From JABDGC01 sp964466595 (GTDB taxonomy: Bacteria > Pseudomonadota > Gammaproteobacteria > DSM-16500), in the NCBI GenBank assembly GCA_964466595.1, contig CAYXNR010000040.1, positions 1 to 21,942 of the forward strand: a stretch of DNA of 21,942 nt, read 5' to 3'. How positions within the stretch are numbered: the stretch's first letter is position 1; every line of letters begins with the position of its first letter. The notes below the pieces were generated by a model, which saw only the letters and a list, made by a program, of their open reading frames with translations, did no database searches and had not been told where the DNA came from. Shown here piece after piece: positions 14,897 to 21,942 of this stretch. A program made the position numbers and the translations under genes.

Positions 14897-15310
14897 ATGA
14901 AGGATGCTAATCTCAAAAAAGCAGGTCTGAAAGTGACTTTGCCACGCTTAAAGATTTTACAAATCTTAGAAGATGCAAAAGAACATCATCTGAGCGCAGA
15001 AGATGTTTATCGTGTTTTAAGCGCCGCCGGCGAAGATATTGGTTTAGCGACAGTTTATCGCGTGTTAACACAATTTCAGGAAGCGGGCCTGGTTATTCGC
15101 CATAACTTCGAAGAAGAACATGCGGTGTTTGAACTGGACTATGGAGAACATCATGACCATCTAGTCTGTGTGAAATGTGGTGGTGTGAATGAGTTTACGG
15201 ATAATTTAATCGAGAAGAGATTAGATGAGGTTGGCAAGGAGACTCAATTTATCATTACCGACCATAGCTTAAATATTTATGGTATTTGTGTCAGCTGTCA
15301 AAAGAAGTAG
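14897..15310 (+). CDS. fur: Ferric uptake regulator Fur
   Basis: Iron-responsive repressor acting as a dimer on Fur boxes of iron-uptake genes. 137 residues, normal length. The N-terminal winged helix (about 1-85) includes LKVTLPRLKILQILE, HHLSAEDVYRVL and IGLATVYRVLTQFQEAGLV; the C-terminal dimerisation domain has metal ligands HHDHLVCVKC, with the structural zinc cysteines in CVKC and in the terminal CVSCQKK. AAGGA stands seven bases before the ATG. It is second behind rluC and convergent with recN with one base between the stop codons. In pseudomonads fur sits near recN with bamE (omlA) in between; here bamE is absent. No Fur box was seen upstream. Confidence 0.96.
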   Translation: MKDANLKKAGLKVTLPRLKILQILEDAKEHHLSAEDVYRVLSAAGEDIGLATVYRVLTQFQEAGLVIRHNFEEEHAVFELDYGEHHDHLVCVKCGGVNEFTDNLIEKRLDEVGKETQFIITDHSLNIYGICVSCQKK

Positions 15311-15311
15311 C

Positions 15312-17060
15312 CTAAGGCGCTATTGCCGCCAACATCTCCTCGGCATGTTTTAGAGTCGTTGCAGTAATCTGAAGCCCTCCCAGCATGCGGGCAATTTCCC
15401 GCACCTTGTCTTTCAGACTTAAGGCCTGAAGCTCGGTAGTGGTTTGGTCCGGTTGATCTGTTTTTTTAACAGAAATATGTTGGTTTCCATAGGCGGCAAC
15501 CTGAGGCAGATGGGTAATACAGAGAACCTGATGTGTTTTGCCTAAATGGCGTAGTAAGCGTCCGACAAGTTCCGCTGTGCCGCCGCCAATACCGACGTCC
15601 ACCTCATCAAAAATTAAGGTGGGCGTCAGTTGCTGTTCTGCTGTTGCAAGATGAATGGCAAGACTGATACGAGACAGTTCGCCGCCGGAAGCAATTTTAG
15701 CCAAGGGATGGAGAGCCGTGCCGCGATTTGTTTTAACGAGGAAGCATATTTTTTCTAAGCCCTGAGAAGAAATAGTGGCTTCGGCTTCTGGTTGAAGTTC
15801 AATGTGGAATTCTGCGTGGGGTAAAGCGAGCGTCTGAATAATTTGTGTGATTTCTTTTGCTAGTTGATTAGCGGCTTGCTGTCTCTTTTCGCTCAGTTTA
15901 ATTGCCAGCAGCTTATATTCTTGTAAAGCAGCTTCTTGTTGTTGTCGCAGCTTGGCCAAGCTTTCATCTTTGTTTTCCAGCAGAATGAGCTCCGCTGCAA
16001 TTTTTTGCATGAAGGCGAGCAACTCATCTGGATTGATTTTATATTTGCGTGCAAGCTCATGTAAACTCCGCATGCGCTCTTCGATCCATGACAGGCGCTC
16101 TGGATTTAAATCCAGGGCATCAAGGTAATGTGCTATTTCATTAGCGATATCGTCTAGTTGAATTGTGGCGCTATTAACTGCTGCCAGCCAAGTCTCGATG
16201 GATGGATGGACCTGTTTAACTGCGTCTAAGGATTTCAGAACACGATGGAGCAAAGAAAAAACATTTTGTTCATCTTGAGCGCTAGTCGTTTGTCCTCGGT
16301 TCTTTGCTAAAGCGCGCGTGTGCGAAGTCTCGTCTCGAAGTAGCGACTTCTGCGATAAATCAACTAAAGCTTGATTTAAATTTTGTAATAAACTTTCTGC
16401 GTGAGCCAATTGTTGATGTTCAGTTTCCAAGGCTTTCCATTCCTCGGGCTGTATTTGCAGGGCTTCTAATTCCTTGAGCTGGTACTGTAAAAAATCACGC
16501 TGTTGTTCACGTTGCTGGAAGAGCGTGTCATGGCTCGCTAGGGTCTGACTGAGCTTGTGATATTGCTCGGCGAGTTGCGCTACTTGCTTGCTTAGCTCAA
16601 GGTGATTTCCAAAGCGATCTAAGAGCTCGCGCTGTTTATCCGGCTTCACTAGAGATTGATGCTCGTGCTGACCCTGAATATTAATAAAGGCTTCGCTAAA
16701 CTCCCGCAAAGTCGGCAAGGTAATAGGCAAATCGTTCAGATAGCTACGAGAGCGGCCATCGCGAAAAACAACACGACGGATGATACATTCCTGGGTTTGC
16801 AAGTCAAAATCGCTATTTTTTAAGCTGCTCGGTAGCTGCTGCACCTGACTTAAATCAAAACAAAGACAGAGCTCCATTTTATCTTGCTGATTACGGATCA
16901 GCTGAGGAGAAGCACGCTTACCCAGTCCCAGCTCAATCGCCTCAATCAAAATAGATTTTCCGGCGCCCGTCTCACCTGTTATCACAGTGGTGCCCTGTAA
17001 CAGATCGATATGCGCCTCTTCAATCGTTGCGAGATTGCTAATATGAATTTGCGTTAACAT
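15312..17060 (-). CDS. recN: DNA repair protein RecN
   Basis: SMC-like ATPase that acts early at DNA double-strand breaks. 582 residues (E. coli 553). Walker A GETGAGKS at about residues 30-37, N-terminal head with INIQGQHEHQ, central coiled coil (about 150-390, rich in Gln, Leu, Glu), ABC signature ASGGELSRISLAIHL, Walker B LIFDEVDVGIGGGTAELVG and CITHLPQVAAY. It starts 13 bases after the nadK stop and is probably cotranscribed with it, the same neighbour as in E. coli. I see no LexA box before either gene, so SOS control is not supported from sequence. Confidence 0.97.
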   Translation of the reverse strand: MLTQIHISNLATIEEAHIDLLQGTTVITGETGAGKSILIEAIELGLGKRASPQLIRNQQDKMELCLCFDLSQVQQLPSSLKNSDFDLQTQECIIRRVVFRDGRSRSYLNDLPITLPTLREFSEAFINIQGQHEHQSLVKPDKQRELLDRFGNHLELSKQVAQLAEQYHKLSQTLASHDTLFQQREQQRDFLQYQLKELEALQIQPEEWKALETEHQQLAHAESLLQNLNQALVDLSQKSLLRDETSHTRALAKNRGQTTSAQDEQNVFSLLHRVLKSLDAVKQVHPSIETWLAAVNSATIQLDDIANEIAHYLDALDLNPERLSWIEERMRSLHELARKYKINPDELLAFMQKIAAELILLENKDESLAKLRQQQEAALQEYKLLAIKLSEKRQQAANQLAKEITQIIQTLALPHAEFHIELQPEAEATISSQGLEKICFLVKTNRGTALHPLAKIASGGELSRISLAIHLATAEQQLTPTLIFDEVDVGIGGGTAELVGRLLRHLGKTHQVLCITHLPQVAAYGNQHISVKKTDQPDQTTTELQALSLKDKVREIARMLGGLQITATTLKHAEEMLAAIAP

Positions 17061-17073
17061 AGTTTATTTAAAT

Positions 17074-17973
17074 TTATTCCGTATAGTGTAATTTTTGTCC
17101 CCAATGTAATTTACTTCTTAAGGTTTCATAATAATCATAATCCTGTGGATGAACTAAATGAAGCTGTTGAGCATTTTTTTTGATCGTGATCTGACTCCCT
17201 AAAGGGATGCTCGTATAGGTTTGCCCATCACAGGCTAGACGAGGGGAGCTTGTATTATGAGGTGTCACGATAATTCGAAGTTCCTGATTTCCCTCGAGCA
17301 CAATGGGTCGTACGCTGAGTGTATGCGGGAACATGGGTACCAGGACAATAGCATCTAAACCCGGATGTAAAATAGGACCGCCGGCCGACAGGGCATAGGC
17401 TGTTGATCCCGTAGGTGTTGCAATGATCAGACCATCTGAACGCTGACTAGAAACAAATTGCTTGTTGACATAAATTTCAAATTCCATCATTTGCGGCGTA
17501 GCATCCGGAATGAGGGCAAACTCATTGAGTGCAATTCTTTGTTCTGCTTGAGAGAGAAGAGGACGGCCCTGTTGTTCTAGGGAGGCCCTTAATAAAAAGC
17601 GTTTTTCGAGAATAAAATTGCCTTCGAGAATCGCTTTAATTTTTATTAATTCGGCGGGATGAATGTCTGTTAAAAAACCCAAACTACCACGATTAATTCC
17701 TAAAACAGGAACCTCATCATAAACTAAAGTATGTGCGGCATTCAGCAAGCTGCCATCGCCGCCGACCACAATGACTAAATCACAGTTTTTTCCCAACTGC
17801 TGACGCGGCACAGTTGGAAGAGAGCTATCATTTAAAAAAGCAGCTGTCTCCGCATCAATTAAGTTTTTTTTTCCTAAGTGATGCAGATAATCAATCAGAA
17901 TCTTTAAGGTTTCTTTAACCCCGGGATTGGTGACCCTTCCGATGACACCAATCGTATTCATGGCTTTTGACAT
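17074..17973 (-). CDS. nadK: NAD kinase
   Basis: Phosphorylates NAD to NADP with ATP (or polyphosphate), the only route to NADP. 299 residues (E. coli 292). Diagnostic motifs are VVGGDGSLLNAAH, GINRGSLGFLTDI, LNEFALIPD in place of the common NE motif, SDGLIIATPTGSTAYALSAGGPI, and the C-terminal RLACDGQ. Start at ATG 17973 with AAGG five bases upstream; an internal ATG four codons later (MNTIGVIGR) also fits. It is first in a nadK-recN pair and divergent from hrcA across 106 bp. Confidence 0.97.
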   Translation of the reverse strand: MSKAMNTIGVIGRVTNPGVKETLKILIDYLHHLGKKNLIDAETAAFLNDSSLPTVPRQQLGKNCDLVIVVGGDGSLLNAAHTLVYDEVPVLGINRGSLGFLTDIHPAELIKIKAILEGNFILEKRFLLRASLEQQGRPLLSQAEQRIALNEFALIPDATPQMMEFEIYVNKQFVSSQRSDGLIIATPTGSTAYALSAGGPILHPGLDAIVLVPMFPHTLSVRPIVLEGNQELRIIVTPHNTSSPRLACDGQTYTSIPLGSQITIKKNAQQLHLVHPQDYDYYETLRSKLHWGQKLHYTE

Positions 17974-18079
17974 AAAGGCCTTCTCTTTTTTCCTATTGTT
18001 ACATTCTATACCGAATGTGGCAAAACTTTGATATATTTGGATCAGTAATAAATAACATTATTTTATAGTATTTTGGGCT

Positions 18080-19132
18080 ATGAGCGAATTTCCTGTTAAT
18101 CACCGAGCTCAACAAGTATTAAAAGTACTCGTTGAACGTTATATCCAAGAGGGCCATCCGGTAGCTTCTAAGGCTATCGCCGAGGATGCTTCTTTAAAAT
18201 TAAGCTCGGCTACAATTCGCAATATTTTGGCCGATTTAGAGTCAAATGGATATTTAACTTCATTACATACCTCATCTGGCCGCGTTCCGACAACAAGAGG
18301 CTACCGTTTTTTTGTAGATAGCCTGATTTCTGTTAAACCCCTAGAAAGCACAGAAGTTCAAGAATTGCGCAAACAACTCGACCCTGAGTTAACCATGCCT
18401 GATTTGCTTCAGTGTACCTCTTCCTTGCTGTCCGGCTTGACCCAGCTGATTGGAATAGTGAGTTTACCGCGACGCCGGCACTCCATTCTACGCCAAGTTG
18501 AGTTTTTGTCTTTAGCCAATACGGATACCCAAAATCGCGTTCTCGTCATTCTCGTGCTCAGTGATCGCGAGGTGCAAAATCGGATCATTTGTACAGATCA
18601 TCATTATTCGGCTTCCGAGTTGCAGCAGGCTGCTAATTATCTCAATACGCACTATTCAGGCAAGGATTTATTAACCATACGACAAGAACTTTCAGAAGCG
18701 ATACAAACTGATCGCGAAAACATCAAACAACTCATTCAAACGGCGATCAGTATGGCAGATAAGGCTTTTACTGCAGAACAAGAAAAAATGAAAGATTGTG
18801 TGATCGCAGGTCAAGCGAATCTTTTTCATTACTCAAATGAAATTGACCTCTTACGTTTACGTAAAATCTTTGATGCCTTTACTGAAAAACAAGAAATACT
18901 GGAACTATTAAATCATTCCATTGAGGCGGAAAAAATACAGATTTTTATTGGTAAAGAGTCGGGCTATGAGGCTTTAGATAATTGGAGTATTGTGACCATG
19001 CCTTATGCGCTTGATGGAAAGCTGGTAGGTAGTTTAGGTGTAATCGGTCCAACTCGCATGCCCTATGATCGCGTTATTTCTGCAGTCGATGTCACCTCAA
19101 AATTATTGTCAGCAGTCTTGAATCAAGGATAG
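18080..19132 (+). CDS. hrcA: Heat-inducible transcription repressor HrcA
   Basis: Repressor of chaperone operons; binds the CIRCE inverted repeat and is kept active by GroEL. 350 residues, usual length. The N-terminal winged helix (about 1-75) shows VLVERYIQEGHPVASKAIAE, SSATIRNILADLESNGYL and HTSSGRVPTTRGYRFFVD; GAF-like and dimerisation parts end in LVGSLGVIGPTRMPYDRVI. The ribosome site is weak (GGG two bases before ATG). It heads hrcA-grpE-dnaK. I looked for TTAGCACTC-N9-GAGTGCTAA before hrcA, grpE and dnaK and did not find it, so targets may lie elsewhere (such as groESL) or the operator is degenerate. Confidence 0.96.
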   Translation: MSEFPVNHRAQQVLKVLVERYIQEGHPVASKAIAEDASLKLSSATIRNILADLESNGYLTSLHTSSGRVPTTRGYRFFVDSLISVKPLESTEVQELRKQLDPELTMPDLLQCTSSLLSGLTQLIGIVSLPRRRHSILRQVEFLSLANTDTQNRVLVILVLSDREVQNRIICTDHHYSASELQQAANYLNTHYSGKDLLTIRQELSEAIQTDRENIKQLIQTAISMADKAFTAEQEKMKDCVIAGQANLFHYSNEIDLLRLRKIFDAFTEKQEILELLNHSIEAEKIQIFIGKESGYEALDNWSIVTMPYALDGKLVGSLGVIGPTRMPYDRVISAVDVTSKLLSAVLNQG

Positions 19133-19174
19133 TTTATCCCTATATACAAATAAGTGAAATTGGAGGTTTTTATA

Positions 19175-19774
19175 ATGACTATCAAGTCGTCAAATGAAAG
19201 TATTGAAGCAAAATTAGGTGGCCACCACGATAAAAAGAAAACGAGAGACAAGCATGAAGAAGCGATTGCTGCCGAAGCACCGCCAGAAACGCCCAAATTA
19301 GATCATGCAGCCTATGCGGATCTCATGAAGCAATTGAATGAGGCTGAACAAAAATCAGCGCTCTATTGGGACCGTATTTTACGCATGCAAGCGGAGATAG
19401 AAAACACCAATCGGCGTTTAGAACGCGATGTAGCCAATGCGCATAAATTTGCGCTTGAGGACTTTGTCAGCAAGCTTTTGCCTGTCATTGATAATCTAGA
19501 GCGGGCTGTTTCTGCTGCCAAGGAAAGCCAAGCAGAGGTCTTGGCTATTATCGAAGGCGTAAGCTTAACCCTAAAAATGCTTCATAACGCCTTAGAAAAA
19601 GTCGGGGTTCAACAAATTAATCCGCTCCATGAGCTTTTTAACCCCTTGTTTCATGAGGCAGTTTCCATGCAAGCAGAGGGTTCGAAGCCGGGAACAGTCC
19701 TTTCTGTTCTCCAGAAGGGCTATCTCTTAAATGAGCGCCTGGTTCGACCAGCTATGGTGATTGTTTCAAAGTAG
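19175..19774 (+). CDS. grpE: Nucleotide exchange factor GrpE
   Basis: Homodimeric co-chaperone that releases ADP from DnaK. 199 residues (E. coli 197). A charged, disordered start (about 1-45) is followed by the long coiled-coil helix (YADLMKQLNEAEQKSALYWD, RMQAEIENTNRRLERD), the four-helix bundle, and the C-terminal beta domain with NPLFHEAVSMQ and LQKGYLLNERLVRPAMVIVSK. Start at ATG 19175, seven bases after a strong GGAGGT (19162-19167); a GTG at 19154 lies upstream of that site and is unlikely. It sits 42 bases after hrcA and 71 bases before dnaK. Confidence 0.97.
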   Translation: MTIKSSNESIEAKLGGHHDKKKTRDKHEEAIAAEAPPETPKLDHAAYADLMKQLNEAEQKSALYWDRILRMQAEIENTNRRLERDVANAHKFALEDFVSKLLPVIDNLERAVSAAKESQAEVLAIIEGVSLTLKMLHNALEKVGVQQINPLHELFNPLFHEAVSMQAEGSKPGTVLSVLQKGYLLNERLVRPAMVIVSK

Positions 19775-19782
19775 ATAAAAGT

Positions 19783-19811
19783 CTTGAAAACCAGACCTAG
19801 TAACCCCATAT
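19783..19811 (+). promoter_or_regulatory. Heat-shock (sigma32-type) promoter of dnaK
   Basis: CTTGAA (19783-19788), then 15 bases, then CCCCATAT (19804-19811), very close to the RpoH consensus CTTGAA-N13-15-CCCCATnT. It lies just after the grpE stop and about 35 bases before the dnaK ATG, which has GCGGAG five bases upstream. It lets dnaK be induced apart from hrcA-grpE. Confidence 0.8.
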
Positions 19812-19845
19812 ATGCAAGATCAACTATTAAAAAAGCGGAGTCTTT

Positions 19846-21804
19846 ATGGCAGCAAATAGCATTATAGGAATCGATTTAGGCACCACCAACTCCTGTGTAG
19901 CCGTCATGGAAGGGGATAAGGTAAAAGTGATAGTCAATGCTGAAGGTGATCGAACCACGCCTTCTGTCGTCGCCTATTTAGATAATGGTGAAACCCTAGT
20001 GGGACAGCCGGCAAAGCGTCAGGCAGTCACCAATCCCCGTAATACGATTTATGCAGCAAAGCGTCTAATTGGACGGCGCTATGACGAAGAAATGGTTCGT
20101 CATACGCAAAAAATGGTCTCTTATAAGATTGTGAAGGCAGAAAATGGTGATGCTTGGGTCGAGGTCCATGACAAGCAAATCGCACCACCACAGATTTCTG
20201 CTGAAGTCTTAATGAAAATGAAAAAGACGGCGGAAGATTATCTCGGTCATGAAGTCAAAGAAGCTGTCATTACCGTTCCTGCTTATTTTAACGATTCTCA
20301 ACGACAAGCAACCAAGGATGCGGGACGCATTGCCGGTCTTGAAGTTAAGCGTATCATTAATGAACCTACAGCCGCGGCTTTAGCTTTTGGCTTAGATAAA
20401 AAACCAGGCAATCGCAAAATTGCCGTCTATGACTTGGGCGGTGGCACCTTCGATATCTCCATTATCGAAATTGCCGAAGTCGAGGGCGAACATCAATTTG
20501 AAGTCTTGGCAACAAATGGCGACACCTTCCTCGGCGGTGAAGATTTCGATCTGCGTTTAATTAATTTTCTGATTAGTGAGTTTAAAAAGAGTAGTGGAGT
20601 CGACTTACAGCAAGATCCCTTGGCCTTACAACGTTTGAAGGAAGCAGCAGAAAAAGCTAAAATTGAACTCTCTTCTGCTCAACAAACGGATGTAAATTTA
20701 CCCTATATCACAGCAGATGCTGCCGGTCCCAAGCATCTCAACATCAAGTTAACGCGAGCTAAGCTCGAGTCTTTGGTAGAAGACTTGGTTGAACGCTCTA
20801 TTGAACCCTGTCGTATAGCGCTAAAAGATGCCGGCCTTGCAGTTGACAAAATAGAAGATGTTATTCTGGTAGGCGGTCAAACTCGTATGCCCATGGTGCA
20901 GGAAAAAGTGCGCCAGTTCTTTGGCAAGGATCCACGAAAGGATATTAATCCAGACGAAGCTGTTGCCATCGGTGCCGCTGTGCAAGGTGCCGTGCTTTCT
21001 GGCGCAATCAAAGATGTTTTATTGCTCGATGTTATTCCGCTTTCCTTGGGTATTGAAACCATGGGCGGAGTGATGACCAAAATCATCGAAAAAAATACCA
21101 CTATTCCCACTCGGGCAAACCAAATCTTTTCCACGGCAGCAGATAGCCAAACAGCTGTGACCATTCATGTCTTACAAGGTGAGCGTGAAATGGCTTCAGC
21201 TAACAAATCCCTAGGTCGTTTTGATCTCACCGATATTCCGCCGGCGCCACGCGGTATACCACAAGTTGAAGTGACCTTCGATGTGGATGCTAATGGTATC
21301 TTGCATGTTTCTGCAAAAGACAAGGCTACTGGAAAGCAACAATCTATTGTTATCCGGGCTTCCAGCGGTCTATCTGAAGATGAAATCAAGCGCATGGTGA
21401 AAGATGCCGAAGTTCATGCTTCCGAAGATAAAAAATTCCATGATCTTGTCGCCGCACGCAACCAAGCAGATAGTCTGATTCATGCGGTAAGTAAGTCTCT
21501 TAAAGAAGCCGGTGATAAGGTGGCAGCTGAAGAGCGAAAGACCATTGAAAACGCTATCGAAGATTTAAAAGTAGCCCTCAAGAGTGAGGACAAGGAAATT
21601 ATCGATAAAAAGAGCCAAGCTCTCACCGAAGCCTCCTCAAAAATGGCTGAGCGTTTATATGCGCAAGGCAAAACAGCAGATCAACAAACTGGTGCTCATG
21701 CGGAAGGAACCCAAGAAGGCAGCCGCTCACAGAAACCAGATGAATCAGTCGTTGATGCTGAATTTGAAGAAGTGAAGGGCGAAGAGGGTAAGAAAGGAGA
21801 TTAA
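19846..21804 (+). CDS. dnaK: Molecular chaperone DnaK (Hsp70)
   Basis: ATP-driven chaperone that works with DnaJ and GrpE. 652 residues (E. coli 638). Nucleotide-binding domain: IGIDLGTTNSCVAVMEG, VPAYFNDSQRQATKDAGRIA, INEPTAAALAFGLD, VYDLGGGTFDISI, VILVGGQTRMPMVQ. Hydrophobic linker DVLLLDVIPLSLGIE (about residue 390) leads to the substrate-binding domain with AVTIHVLQGER and VTFDVDANGILHVSAKDK. The helical lid is followed by a disordered acidic tail carrying the conserved DAEFEEVK near the end. It has its own sigma32-type promoter. dnaJ usually comes next but is not in the 138 bases left. Confidence 0.98.
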   Translation: MAANSIIGIDLGTTNSCVAVMEGDKVKVIVNAEGDRTTPSVVAYLDNGETLVGQPAKRQAVTNPRNTIYAAKRLIGRRYDEEMVRHTQKMVSYKIVKAENGDAWVEVHDKQIAPPQISAEVLMKMKKTAEDYLGHEVKEAVITVPAYFNDSQRQATKDAGRIAGLEVKRIINEPTAAALAFGLDKKPGNRKIAVYDLGGGTFDISIIEIAEVEGEHQFEVLATNGDTFLGGEDFDLRLINFLISEFKKSSGVDLQQDPLALQRLKEAAEKAKIELSSAQQTDVNLPYITADAAGPKHLNIKLTRAKLESLVEDLVERSIEPCRIALKDAGLAVDKIEDVILVGGQTRMPMVQEKVRQFFGKDPRKDINPDEAVAIGAAVQGAVLSGAIKDVLLLDVIPLSLGIETMGGVMTKIIEKNTTIPTRANQIFSTAADSQTAVTIHVLQGEREMASANKSLGRFDLTDIPPAPRGIPQVEVTFDVDANGILHVSAKDKATGKQQSIVIRASSGLSEDEIKRMVKDAEVHASEDKKFHDLVAARNQADSLIHAVSKSLKEAGDKVAAEERKTIENAIEDLKVALKSEDKEIIDKKSQALTEASSKMAERLYAQGKTADQQTGAHAEGTQEGSRSQKPDESVVDAEFEEVKGEEGKKGD

Positions 21805-21853
21805 GCTTAGTTTATCAAAGCCGTCATGGTGAGGATCCTCTGTCATCCTTAAC

Positions 21854-21880
21854 CCGCCCCAACATAAAAGGGAGGGGCGG
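21854..21880. repeat. GC-rich inverted repeat after dnaK
   Basis: CCGCCCC (21854-21860) pairs with GGGGCGG (21874-21880) around 13 bases, with AAC/GTT partly extending it. There is no U tract after it, so it is not a clear intrinsic terminator. It is similar in style to the palindromes between htpG and yajQ and may be another dispersed repeat. Confidence 0.5.
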
Positions 21881-21915
21881 AGGTTGAAAAGGGAGCAAAC
21901 ACAGAAGGCGGTATT

Positions 21916-21931
21916 AAAAAAAAAAAAAAAA
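21916..21931. repeat. Homopolymer of 16 A
   Basis: A run of 16 A followed by GGGATAAAAAA at the end of the window. Such a run is error-prone in sequencing and often marks a contig edge. No gene is seen from 21805 to the end. Confidence 0.9.
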
Positions 21932-21942
21932 GGGATAAAAAA

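Noticed and set aside
18028..18069. TTGATA with TAAATA or TATAGT as hrcA promoter
   Set aside because: Spacing of 15 or far over 19 bases and poor -10 matches; AT-rich sequence makes chance hits likely.

Overview
The window looks like chromosome of a host-associated gammaproteobacterium, most likely in the Legionellales (Coxiella/Rickettsiella/Diplorickettsia-like). I infer this from moderate AT-richness, a large ankyrin-repeat protein, a eukaryote-type UMP synthase, GC-rich palindromes scattered between genes, and housekeeping genes that are clearly gammaproteobacterial (rne/rluC divergent pair, fur, recN, nadK, hrcA-grpE-dnaK). No species can be fixed from sequence alone. The run of exactly 100 N shows that this is a scaffolded draft assembly.

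Left end (1-2316, minus strand): an ankyrin-repeat gene that runs off the left edge. It contains a 59-codon tandem duplication in which the N run sits. Taking the N run as zero length restores one open frame through to base 1, so the apparent stop at 844 is an artefact. Next come htpG (plus) and yajQ (minus), which are convergent. They are separated by a repeat-rich spacer: a long palindromic element whose middle holds five 30-31 bp tandem repeats. A second, 80-bp palindromic element lies beyond yajQ.

Middle (5518-8740): a LysR regulator and a divergent, unrecognised 704-residue membrane protein made of five copies of a glycine-rich helical-hairpin module. Between them is a perfect 12-bp inverted repeat that contains a near-consensus sigma70 promoter for the regulator. 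This looks like a self-contained regulator/target pair and is the most novel-looking part of the window.

Pyrimidine/RNase E block (8752-13501, minus): rne, then a fused OPRT-OMPDC UMP synthase of eukaryotic type, then pyrD, with essentially no spacing. The last three steps of UMP synthesis therefore sit behind RNase E. A 39-codon ORF with its own Shine-Dalgarno lies in the rne leader. rluC (plus) is divergent from rne and is followed by fur.

Right end (15312-21804): recN and nadK (minus, co-directional) are divergent from hrcA-grpE-dnaK (plus), the protein-folding stress cluster. A clear heat-shock (sigma32-type) promoter precedes dnaK, and no CIRCE operator was seen. The window closes with a palindrome and a 16-A homopolymer, possibly a contig end.
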